In this document: positions 1-8,612 of the stretch, in pieces
How the letters are laid out: each line of letters begins with the position of its first letter
How positions within the stretch are numbered: the first letter of the stretch is position 1
NCBI GenBank assembly: GCA_031286285.1
Contig: JAITUN010000290.1
Coordinates: forward strand, 1 to 45,170
Source: Bacteroidales bacterium
Lineage (GTDB): Bacteria > Bacteroidota > Bacteroidia > Bacteroidales > WCHB1-69
Direction of reading: 5' to 3'
DNA: 45,170 nt
Translations under genes and position numbers: made by a program
The notes under the pieces: model-generated
What the model saw: the letters and a program-made list of their open reading frames with translations, nothing else
What the model was told of the DNA's origin: nothing
Databases searched by the model: none

Positions 1-398
<398 letters not shown>

Positions 399-455
399 GG
401 AGCAACTCGTTCGAAACAATTTGTTTGCTACTTCAATTCATTCCTCTTTATATAC

Positions 456-487
456 AAAAAAGGCTTCCACCCGGAAGCCTTTTTTTG
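456..487. terminator. Bidirectional intrinsic terminator downstream of 16S and of the convergent 512..985 gene
   Basis: aaaaaa-GGCTTCC-accc-GGAAGCC-ttttttt; 7-bp perfect GC-rich stem flanked by A and T tracts. Confidence 0.9.
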
Positions 488-511
488 TTTGAAATGTTTG
501 ATATTTCCCTA

Positions 512-985
512 CTACAACGCCGGATGATGCCGCTTTGTTGGACTTTTTGAACATGAACCCGCCGTTAAACTTGAAATACTTGAATATTTGTTTCCGCAAT
601 ACTTGCAGGTATATTGGGATTTTTCACTTCCTTCATAAGGTTCGTGCCTCTTTCCGTTAGGGTTTCTTGAACAGGAACCTGCCGTTAAACTTGAAATACT
701 TGAATACTTGTTTCCGCACCACTTGCAATAGTACTGTTTTTTTTCAGCCCCTTCGTACAATTCATGCTTCTTTCCATTGGGGTTTTTTGAACAAGAACCC
801 GAGGTTAAACTCGAAACGCTTGAATATTTATTTCCGCACCATTTACAATAATAACTAGTCTTGTTCGCCTCTTGTTGGGCGTATAACTTGCAAAAACTAA
901 CACTTAATAATAACGGGATAATCGTTAAAAAACAGGTTTTATAGGATACATTTTTCATCTTACTCATTTTTTTGCAAAGAAACAC
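512..985 (-). CDS. Secreted protein with three tandem Cys/His (zinc-binding-like) repeats
   Basis: Signal peptide (…KTCFLTIIPLLLSVSFCKLYAQ) then 3 repeats of ~40 aa: YYCKWCGNKYSSxSSLTxGSCSKNPNGKxHExYEGxEKxQ (CX2C-X14-C-X8-H). True start may be an internal Met (MKNVSYK…). Confidence 0.8.
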   Translation of the reverse strand: MFLCKKMSKMKNVSYKTCFLTIIPLLLSVSFCKLYAQQEANKTSYYCKWCGNKYSSVSSLTSGSCSKNPNGKKHELYEGAEKKQYYCKWCGNKYSSISSLTAGSCSRNPNGKRHEPYEGSEKSQYTCKYCGNKYSSISSLTAGSCSKSPTKRHHPAL

Positions 986-1050
986 TTTTTTAAGATTATT
1001 ATTACCACCTACAACTAATTATTAAGTTACTCGTTTACTATAAAAAAAAT

Positions 1051-1680
1051 ATGATCACCTCTACTGTAAAAAACCATTCCCCACACCTAATTCCCATAAT
1101 GGAAGAGTTTTACTCTCTGCAAGGCGAGGGTGTTCAAACCGGAAAACCCGCTTATTTTCTGCGTATTGGTGGTTGCGATATAGGCTGTCGTTTCTGCGAT
1201 GTAAAAGAATCATGGGATGCTAACAAACACACTTTAACTTCTGTGGATGAAATTGTGCAACGAATTGTTGAGAATCCTTCTCAGGCTGTAGTAGTAACCG
1301 GAGGAGAACCCATGCTGTATAATTTGGATTATTTGTGTGAAAAATTGAAAATGAATCGTGTTGAGTTGTTTTTGGAAACTTCCGGCTCGGAGCTTATCTC
1401 AGGAAATTGGGACTGGATTTGCGTTTCTCCTAAAAGGAATCACCCACCATTACACAAAGTTTTACTCCAAGCGAATGAACTTAAAGTTGTCGTTTGTAAT
1501 GAATCAGATTTTGCTTGGGCAGAAGAAAATGCAACATTTGTAAACAATAATTGCCACTTGCTCCTCCAACCGGAATGGAATAACCGCAAGATGATAATAC
1601 CCAAAGTTGTGGACTATATTTTGAAAAATCCACAATGGCGCATTTCATTGCAAAGCCATAAATATATAGATATTCAATAG
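1051..1680 (+). CDS. queE: 7-carboxy-7-deazaguanine synthase (radical SAM)
   Basis: EEFYSLQGEGVQTGKPAYFLRIGGCDIGCRFCDVKESWD; radical SAM CxxxCxxC variant and VVVTGGEPMLY motif typical of QueE. Confidence 0.93.
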   Translation: MITSTVKNHSPHLIPIMEEFYSLQGEGVQTGKPAYFLRIGGCDIGCRFCDVKESWDANKHTLTSVDEIVQRIVENPSQAVVVTGGEPMLYNLDYLCEKLKMNRVELFLETSGSELISGNWDWICVSPKRNHPPLHKVLLQANELKVVVCNESDFAWAEENATFVNNNCHLLLQPEWNNRKMIIPKVVDYILKNPQWRISLQSHKYIDIQ

Positions 1681-1707
1681 TTAATCAATTTTATATTATT
1701 TTGCCCC

Positions 1708-2706
1708 ATGAATGAAAAAAAAACCATCTTAGATCTTCGTTCGCAAATTACGCAGCCTGACTGGACACCAAATTTATTCGTTGTTACAACTGTTAAAGAG
1801 TTGATAAAACAATTGGCAGATGACCGTGTTGTGCTTGGATTGTCGGGAGGCGTAGATTCTACTGTAGCTGCTGTTTTACTAAATAAAGCAATTGGCAAAA
1901 ACCTTTTCTGCTTATTTGTTGACCATGGCTTGTTGCGTAAAAACGAGTTCGAAACTGTTTTAGAAAATTATAAGTTTTTAGGCTTAAATGTAATTGGTGT
2001 TAAGGCGGAAACCCGTTTTTACGAAGCGCTAAAAGGAGTTACCGACCCTGAACAAAAGCGCAAAATCATAGGAAAAAGTTTTATTGACGTATTTGATGAG
2101 GAAGCACATAAATTACAAGATATTAAATGGTTGGCACAAGGAACTATCTATCCTGATGTTATAGAATCTTTCTCTGAAACAGGTAAAACTATAAAATCAC
2201 ATCACAATGTAGGCGGGCTTCCCGAAAAAATGAAGTTAAAAGTAGTTGAGCCCTTGCGTTTGTTGTATAAAGATGAAGTGAGAAAAGTGGGCAAAGCGCT
2301 TCAGATTCCGGAATCGTTGCTCCAAAGACACCCGTTTCCGGGACCCGGATTAGGTGTGAGAATTTTGGGAGAGATTACACCCGAAAAAGTAAGCATTCTG
2401 CAAGAAGCGGATGATATTTTCATTAGTGGCTTGAAAGAACACGACTTGTATCAGCAAGTATGGCAAGCCGGCGTTATTTTGTTACCTGTTCAATCGGTAG
2501 GTGTTACAGGCGATGAAAGAACCTACGAGAATGCAGTAGCGCTACGTGCAGTGTTGTCCACAGATGCGATGACGGCTGAATGGGCAAAACTCCCTTACGA
2601 GTTTTTGGCAAAAATCTCAAACGATATTATCAACAATGTGAAAGGAATAAATCGTGTGGTTTACGATATCAGCGCTAAACCACCGGCAACGATTGAGTGG
2701 GAGTAA
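1708..2706 (+). CDS. guaA: GMP synthase ATP-pyrophosphatase domain protein (no glutaminase domain)
   Basis: PP-loop [18 protein letters not shown] and GuaA C-terminal signature [16 protein letters not shown] … [20 protein letters not shown]. The N-terminal class I GATase domain is absent. Confidence 0.9.
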   Translation: MNEKKTILDLRSQITQPDWTPNLFVVTTVKELIKQLADDRVVLGLSGGVDSTVAAVLLNKAIGKNLFCLFVDHGLLRKNEFETVLENYKFLGLNVIGVKAETRFYEALKGVTDPEQKRKIIGKSFIDVFDEEAHKLQDIKWLAQGTIYPDVIESFSETGKTIKSHHNVGGLPEKMKLKVVEPLRLLYKDEVRKVGKALQIPESLLQRHPFPGPGLGVRILGEITPEKVSILQEADDIFISGLKEHDLYQQVWQAGVILLPVQSVGVTGDERTYENAVALRAVLSTDAMTAEWAKLPYEFLAKISNDIINNVKGINRVVYDISAKPPATIEWE

Positions 2707-2719
2707 TAGGAAAGTATTT

Positions 2720-2878
2720 TTAGTGGATATTTAGACGTTTGGCTTTTTTCAGCGCTTCCGACAAAATCCATTCAATTTGTCCGTTCATACTGCGGAACTC
2801 ATCGGCAGCCCATTTTTCAATTGCTGCCAATGTTTCAGCATCTATTCTAATAATAAAAGACTTTTTTTCGCTACCCAT
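2720..2878 (-). CDS. Arc-like ribbon-helix-helix DNA-binding protein, 52 aa (not in ORF track)
   Basis: Manual translation: MGSEKKSFIIRIDAETLAAIEKWAADEFRSMNGQIEWILSEALKKAKRLNIH*; Arc/Mnt-type pattern (FxxRIDxxxxxxIxxxAxxExRSMNxxIExIL). Starts 1 nt past the SPFH stop. Confidence 0.85.
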   Translation of the reverse strand: MGSEKKSFIIRIDAETLAAIEKWAADEFRSMNGQIEWILSEALKKAKRLNIH

Positions 2879-2879
2879 A

Positions 2880-3764
2880 TTAATTATAAAGTGTTCCGGT
2901 ATTCACTACAGGAGCAGCAGCACGGTCTGAAGTAAGTACAACCATCAAATTGCTTACCATAGCAGCCTTTTTATCGTCGTCTAGTTCAATAATTTTCTTT
3001 TCTGACATCTGTTTTAAAGCTAATTCAACCATGCTTACTGCACCTTCTACAATTTTAAAACGTGCAGCTACCACTGCGGTGGCTTGTTGGCGTTGCAACA
3101 TGGCGCCTGCTATTTCCGGAGCATAAGCCAAATAGCTGATACGCGCTTCAATCACTTTAATACCCGCAATTGCCAAACGATCGGTTAAAGCAGATTCGAG
3201 CATATTATTCACTTCCTCACCGCCACCGCGCAATGTAATTTCAGCATGCTCATCTTCAATATTATCGTAAGGATAGGAGCCTGCCAAATTTCTTACTGCC
3301 GCCTCACTCTGCACATCCACAAACTTAATATAGTTATCTACATCGAAATTTGCTTTAAAAGTATCTTCCACTTTCCAAACTAAAACAATACCAATCATGA
3401 TAGGATTTCCCATTTTATCGTTTACTTTTATAGGCTCGCCGTTTACATTTCGCGCCCTAACGGAGATTGTTAGACGCAAAGTAAAAGGATTAAACCAGAA
3501 AAACCCATTATTGAAACAGGTTCCCTGATACTTGCCGAAGAAAGTTACTACTAAGGCTTCATTAGGTTTGATAATAGAAAGACCTATTAACATAATTAAT
3601 GAAACTACGGTTAGAATAAGCATAAGCCACTGAATGCCAGAAGTTTGTGGAACATATACTTCAATAAGTACAGGCGCTAAAATACCTGCAATAGCAAAGA
3701 GCAACAGAATGGTAAGCATACCAAATCCGTTTTTGCCCGAGATAAATTTTTCTTTTTTTTCCAT
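2880..3764 (-). CDS. SPFH/Band 7 domain membrane protein
   Basis: Two N-terminal TM segments, then IIKPNEALVVTFFGKYQGT … VEDTFKANFDVDNYIKFVDVQSEAAVRNLAGSYPYD; stomatin/prohibitin-like. Confidence 0.9.
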   Translation of the reverse strand: MEKKEKFISGKNGFGMLTILLLFAIAGILAPVLIEVYVPQTSGIQWLMLILTVVSLIMLIGLSIIKPNEALVVTFFGKYQGTCFNNGFFWFNPFTLRLTISVRARNVNGEPIKVNDKMGNPIMIGIVLVWKVEDTFKANFDVDNYIKFVDVQSEAAVRNLAGSYPYDNIEDEHAEITLRGGGEEVNNMLESALTDRLAIAGIKVIEARISYLAYAPEIAGAMLQRQQATAVVAARFKIVEGAVSMVELALKQMSEKKIIELDDDKKAAMVSNLMVVLTSDRAAAPVVNTGTLYN

Positions 3765-4010
3765 AAATAAAACTATTTAAAGGTTAATATTCTTTGAAAT
3801 TAGAACTACTAAAAACAAGAGATGACTGGCTTTTTGCTGTTCCTGAAAGAGAATTTTTGTACTCATTATGATATCATTTTGATAGCGCGAAAATATAATA
3901 ATTTTGATTCGGAAAGAAAAAGAAAGTTTTTTTTAACAACGCAGAAATTGATTTATTATATTGAATTAGGATGATAAAAAAATGTTTCTTTGCAAGCAAC
4001 AAAAAAAGGA

Positions 4011-4559
4011 ATGAGAAAAATTTGTTTGATCATCTTGAAACTCTTTCGTTATAAGTTAGATGTAGTAAATATTCCGAAAGAAAAAAAGTATGTAATACTA
4101 TTTGCACCGCACACAAGTTGGACAGATTTTGCGATTGGTAAGATTGCTTTGACCGCCATGGGCGTTAAACCAACTATCCTTATTAAGAAAGAGTTTTTCT
4201 TTTTTCCATTGGGATATTTTTTAACTTATATCGGCGGCTATCCGGTGGACAGAAAACATTCCAAAAATTTGACAGAAAAAATAGCCGAGTATATGAAAGA
4301 AAAAGAGGAAGTTGTATTCTTAATCACTCCGGAAGGAACACGTAGGCGGGTTGAAACATGGAAACGAGGATTCTATCATATAGCCTTAAAAGCAGGCGTA
4401 CCCATAGCCTTAGCTTATTTAGATTACCGTGATAGAAAAGGGGGAATCGGTCCCGTTTTTTACCCTACAGGAGATTATGAGGCTGATCTAAAGGAGATTC
4501 AAAAATTCTATTGTGGAATGAAAGGAAGAAAAAAAGGACGGTTTAATTTAGAAGAATGA
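4011..4559 (+). CDS. 1-acyl-sn-glycerol-3-phosphate acyltransferase family (PlsC-like)
   Basis: FAPHTSWTDFAIGK (HX4D variant), FLITPEGTRRR. ATG at 4011 preferred over the TTG at 3990. Confidence 0.85.
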   Translation: MRKICLIILKLFRYKLDVVNIPKEKKYVILFAPHTSWTDFAIGKIALTAMGVKPTILIKKEFFFFPLGYFLTYIGGYPVDRKHSKNLTEKIAEYMKEKEEVVFLITPEGTRRRVETWKRGFYHIALKAGVPIALAYLDYRDRKGGIGPVFYPTGDYEADLKEIQKFYCGMKGRKKGRFNLEE

Positions 4560-4570
4560 ATGTATTATAT

Positions 4571-4612
4571 CATTAACCATTAATCATTAACCATTAACCA
4601 TTAACCACTATC
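4571..4612 (+). repeat. Heptanucleotide short tandem repeat (CATTAAC)n upstream of the SDR gene
   Basis: CATTAAC CATTAAT CATTAAC CATTAAC CATTAAC CACTATC, immediately 5' of ATG 4622. Confidence 0.9.
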
Positions 4613-4621
4613 ATTATCTTT

Positions 4622-5470
4622 ATGAACAAAATAGCAATCATTACAGGAGCAAATGGCGACATGGGCAGAGAGATTACAAAAGCAGTTGCCAAAGCCGGTT
4701 ATTCTGTTATCATGGCGTGCCGCCCAAGTCCAAAAGCCGCACAAGCATTCTCAAAAATAAAAAAAGAGATTAACGAAGAACTTGTTTTTCTTCCTTTGGA
4801 TTTAGCCTCAACAGATTCTATCTTTAATTTTGCTGAAAAAGTAAGAAAAGATTATGGGCAAATAGACCTCTTGATTAACAACGCCGGAGTATTAAATCCA
4901 AAGATAAAAAATTTGGATGGGAGATGGGATTATACTACCATGGTAAACTACTTCGGTCATTATTTGTTGACAAACAAGTTATTACCTACTCTTCGCGAAG
5001 GGGCAAGAATTATTAATGTGGTTTCGCTTACTTATCGGTACGGTAAAATTGAACCTCAACTTTTTCAATGTGGTAGAAATAGGTTGTTCCAACAAATTCA
5101 GAATTATTCAAATTCAAAATTAGCGCTTTTATATTTTACTTTAGATTTGGCAGAACAACTCAAAGAGAGGAAAATAACCATTAATGTAAGTGATCCCGGA
5201 ATTGTAGGAACAAAAATTATCGCTATGAATAATCGTTTTTTTGATATTATTTGTGATTTTTTTGCTCGTCCTTTTATGAAATCCCCCAAAAATGGAGCAA
5301 AAACTGCAATATATTTAGCTTTAAATGAAAATATTGGCAATATTTCAGGCGGCTTTTTCAAAAATGTAAAACAGATTCCTATTTTAGATCGCGTATTGCA
5401 AAACAATGAAAGAGAAATGCTTAGAAAGTTGACCGAAGACTTATTACGCGAAAAAAATATTTCAATATGA
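4622..5470 (+). CDS. Short-chain dehydrogenase/reductase
   Basis: Rossmann TGANGDMGREI; NNAGVL; YxxxK-like YSNSK. Confidence 0.92.
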   Translation: MNKIAIITGANGDMGREITKAVAKAGYSVIMACRPSPKAAQAFSKIKKEINEELVFLPLDLASTDSIFNFAEKVRKDYGQIDLLINNAGVLNPKIKNLDGRWDYTTMVNYFGHYLLTNKLLPTLREGARIINVVSLTYRYGKIEPQLFQCGRNRLFQQIQNYSNSKLALLYFTLDLAEQLKERKITINVSDPGIVGTKIIAMNNRFFDIICDFFARPFMKSPKNGAKTAIYLALNENIGNISGGFFKNVKQIPILDRVLQNNEREMLRKLTEDLLREKNISI

Positions 5471-6369
5471 TCTGCCCTCCTTATCTGAAGCATGGTGATA
5501 CTATCGGTATTGTAGCTCCGGCACGAAAAGTTACTAAAAATGAATTGGATTTTGCCATTCATTGGTGGAAAGAGAAAGGGTTTAAGATTCTTCTTGGAAA
5601 ACATCTGTTTGCTGAACATTTTCAATATGCGGGAACCGATGACCAACGGGCTAATGATTTGCAAAACATGTTAGACAACAGTGATGTAAAAGCAATTTTT
5701 TGCGCACGCGGAGGATATGGAATGTTGCGAATTATTGACAAATTAGAGTATCTTAGTTTTAATTTCGAACCCAAATGGATCTGCGGTTTTAGCGATATTA
5801 CAGCGCTGCATTCCCACATAAACAATATCTATGAAATTGCCACAATACACGCTGCGATGCCTTTTTCTATGAATGAAAGCTGTTTGACAAATCTTGAAAC
5901 ACTTTACAAAACGCTTACCGGACAAAAAATCCATTATGAGTGCAAACCGCATACACTTAACAGGGGCGGCGAATGTTCCGGACAACTTGTAGGAGGTAAT
6001 TTATCATTGTTGTATGCTCTTTCCGGCTCCATTTCAGATAGGGATACAACTCATAAAATTCTTTTCATAGAAGATGTAGATGAATATCTGTATCATATTG
6101 ATAGAATGATGTTACATTTGAAACGCGCCGGAAAACTTGCAAACTTAGCCGGTTTATTGGTGGGTAATTTTAATAAAATGAAAGACAACGAAGTCGCATT
6201 TGGAAGCCAAATTGAACAAATTATTCTTGAACATTGTGAAATGTATAACTTTCCCATTGCTTTTAATTTTCCTGCCGGACATGCCGAGCAAAATGTAGCC
6301 CTAAAATTAGGCGCAAATTATAATTTATATGTGGAAAGTACAAAAATTACTTTGCAAGAGATTTCTTAA
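5467..6369 (+). CDS. LD-carboxypeptidase (peptidase S66 family)
   Basis: GDTIGIVAPARKVT … IFCARGGYGMLRIIDKLEY … GFSDITALH; 4-bp overlap with the upstream SDR. Confidence 0.92.
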   Translation: MICPPYLKHGDTIGIVAPARKVTKNELDFAIHWWKEKGFKILLGKHLFAEHFQYAGTDDQRANDLQNMLDNSDVKAIFCARGGYGMLRIIDKLEYLSFNFEPKWICGFSDITALHSHINNIYEIATIHAAMPFSMNESCLTNLETLYKTLTGQKIHYECKPHTLNRGGECSGQLVGGNLSLLYALSGSISDRDTTHKILFIEDVDEYLYHIDRMMLHLKRAGKLANLAGLLVGNFNKMKDNEVAFGSQIEQIILEHCEMYNFPIAFNFPAGHAEQNVALKLGANYNLYVESTKITLQEIS

Positions 6370-6410
6370 TTTTTTTGCCTAAAAACCGGCATGTCTAATG
6401 CACTACTACA

Positions 6411-7520
6411 TTACCGCTTATCTATCTGCGACAAGCTAAAACCCACCATAAAAACTGACATACCGGTAAGGATGAGCATATATTTACCAATCTCTACAAA
6501 ACTTGCGCCTTTTAGCATAACATCTTTTATGGCAATAATAAACCATTTGGCGGGGAAAATATCGGCTAACCACTGAAAAAAGAGCGGCATATTGTCTAAC
6601 GGAAACAAAAATCCGGAAAGCAAAACGGTAGGAAGAAACAAGCCCATCATCGTTACCATCATAGCATCTAATTGAGTTTTTGATACGGCAGAAATCAACA
6701 ATCCGAAAGATGCGGCGGTAAACATAAAAATAATACATAAAAAAATCAACAATCCAATACTTCCTTTTATGGGCATGTGAAAAACAAAAACACTAATGAG
6801 CAAAATAAAAACCGTACTAATCAGAGAAAGTAGCATATACGGAATAACTTTTCCTACAGCGATATTTATTTTTTTAACGGTAGTAATTAGCATCATATTC
6901 ATGGTGTTGGTTTCTTTTTCACGAGCTAATGTAATGGACGACATCAGCGCTGTTATAATAATCATAATGAGTGTAATAATTCCCGGAACAAACATATACA
7001 CACTATTGAGTTCAGGATTGTATTTCATAGTAGTTAAAATAGCAATAGGAGTTTCGAGAGCATTGTTATTAAGGTTGTACTCAATAATATAATCATTGAA
7101 CACAGACCTCAAATAATTGTTTAAAATAGATGCAATATTAATATCCGACACATCATTTATTATTTGAACATTTGCCACCCGATCTATTGCCAACGATTCT
7201 TCGAATCTTGGCGGAATAATCATGGCAATTTTTATTTGTTTATTTTTAAAATCATAGTCAATTTCAGTTTCTGATTCTAAAAAATTGACAACTTGAAAAT
7301 ATCCCGATGCTGTAATATTTTCAATTAATTGATTTGATTTAGTATCCTTAGAGAAATCAAGAATAGAGATTCTTGCATTTCTAATTTCAGAACTTATTGT
7401 AAATCCAAAAAGTAAGATTAGAGCAATGGGCATTGCTAAAACTAAGAACAATGAAACTCGGTCTCGCCCGATATGGATTAACTCTTTTTGTAAAATTGCA
7501 AAAAACGCTCCCATAATCAT
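6411..7520 (-). CDS. ABC-2 type transporter permease
   Basis: Multi-TM protein: AILQKELIHIGRDRVSLFLVLAMPIALILLFGFTIS … SSITLAREKETNTMNMMLITTVKKINIAVGKVIPYM. Confidence 0.92.
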   Translation of the reverse strand: MIMGAFFAILQKELIHIGRDRVSLFLVLAMPIALILLFGFTISSEIRNARISILDFSKDTKSNQLIENITASGYFQVVNFLESETEIDYDFKNKQIKIAMIIPPRFEESLAIDRVANVQIINDVSDINIASILNNYLRSVFNDYIIEYNLNNNALETPIAILTTMKYNPELNSVYMFVPGIITLIMIIITALMSSITLAREKETNTMNMMLITTVKKINIAVGKVIPYMLLSLISTVFILLISVFVFHMPIKGSIGLLIFLCIIFMFTAASFGLLISAVSKTQLDAMMVTMMGLFLPTVLLSGFLFPLDNMPLFFQWLADIFPAKWFIIAIKDVMLKGASFVEIGKYMLILTGMSVFMVGFSLSQIDKR

Positions 7521-8236
7521 CTGTTTACAAATTTTACAAAGAGATCGTCAGTGGTTAAAACGCCCATGTTTTTTTTCAATTCTGCTGGTGTTCCAATAAG
7601 TTTGAGTTCTCCTTCAGCCATAATAGAGATTCTTTCGCAATATTCAGCTTCATCCATGTAATGTGTGGTTACAAAAATTGTAATACCTTTAGCAGCAGTC
7701 TTATAGATAAGCCCCCAAAATTCTCTTCGCACAATTGGATCTACTCCACTGGTAGGTTCATCTAAAAAAATAATTTGAGGTTGATGCAATAACGCAGTTG
7801 CAAAAGCCAAACGTTGCTTCCACCCTAGTGGAATAGAATACACCAATTCATTAGCAAAGTTTTTCATATTCAATTCATTCAAACTATCATGGATGCGTTG
7901 TTTTAATATTTTTTTCTCAATTTTATAAATAGTCCCGAAAAGTTGCATATTTTCAGATACCGTTAAATCATCGTACAACGAAAATCGCTGGCTCATATAG
8001 CCGATATTTTTCTTTATCATTTTCGATTGGGTAGCTAAGTCGTATCCACCTATTTTAGCTGTTCCTGAAGTGGGCAGAAGTAGCCCGCACAACATCTTCA
8101 TTGCAGTAGTTTTACCAGCGCCGTTTGCACCAAGAAAGCCAAAAATCTCTCCTTTTTTAATACAAAAATTGATATTATTTACTGCAATAAAGTCTCCAAA
8201 TTTTTTAGTAAGATTTTCAACTATGATACTATACAT
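7517..8236 (-). CDS. ABC transporter ATP-binding protein
   Basis: Walker A GANGAGKTT; Walker B IIFLDEPTSGVDP; 4-bp overlap with permease gene. Confidence 0.95.
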   Translation of the reverse strand: MYSIIVENLTKKFGDFIAVNNINFCIKKGEIFGFLGANGAGKTTAMKMLCGLLLPTSGTAKIGGYDLATQSKMIKKNIGYMSQRFSLYDDLTVSENMQLFGTIYKIEKKILKQRIHDSLNELNMKNFANELVYSIPLGWKQRLAFATALLHQPQIIFLDEPTSGVDPIVRREFWGLIYKTAAKGITIFVTTHYMDEAEYCERISIMAEGELKLIGTPAELKKNMGVLTTDDLFVKFVNR

Positions 8237-8323
8237 ACAAACCCAATAAGCAGTAAAACTTCAAAAATACTCATTCTATTATTATAATAAAGCCGTACGT
8301 TTAGAAATCTTGCTTTTTAAATG

Positions 8324-8331
8324 CAAAAATA
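8324..8331 (-). promoter_or_regulatory. Candidate Bacteroidota -7 element for the ABC operon
   Basis: Plus-strand CAAAAATA = TATTTTTG on the minus strand, matching TAnnTTTG. Confidence 0.5.
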
Positions 8332-8612
8332 TAATCTTTTTGAATAACTCTTACGGTTATTAGCATTTAACCATAAATTATGAGTTGAATTTTTCAATTT
8401 AACCTAATAATTAAAATAAGCCTATTTAAGGCATTGTTTACCAATATGGATATTTTATATTAATTATTTTTTTTCACCGCCCTATAACAATATTTTAAAA
8501 ACCACTGAAAATCAACAATTTAGAAAATATTAATTTTAAAATTCAGAAATTTGGCGCACTATGATCCTCCTTTGCTACAATCTCACCCTCTTCCTTTTTT
8601 CCTCTATTATAT

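Noticed and set aside
2739-2930. Plus-strand 63-aa ORF
   Set aside because: Antisense to the Arc-like protein and the SPFH C-terminus, which have clear family motifs.
5104-5664. 186-aa minus-strand ORF overlapping SDR and LD-carboxypeptidase genes
   Set aside because: Fully antisense to two well-supported CDSs, no recognisable domain; shadow ORF. The same reasoning applies to most other antisense ORFs in the track (e.g. 6796..7092, 17986..18270, 31450..31770, 32398..32682, 39273..39623, 40056..40388).
6411-8236. ABC-2 exporter pair as a possible novel system
   Set aside because: Standard ATPase+permease pair with overlapping genes; no unusual partner gene nearby.
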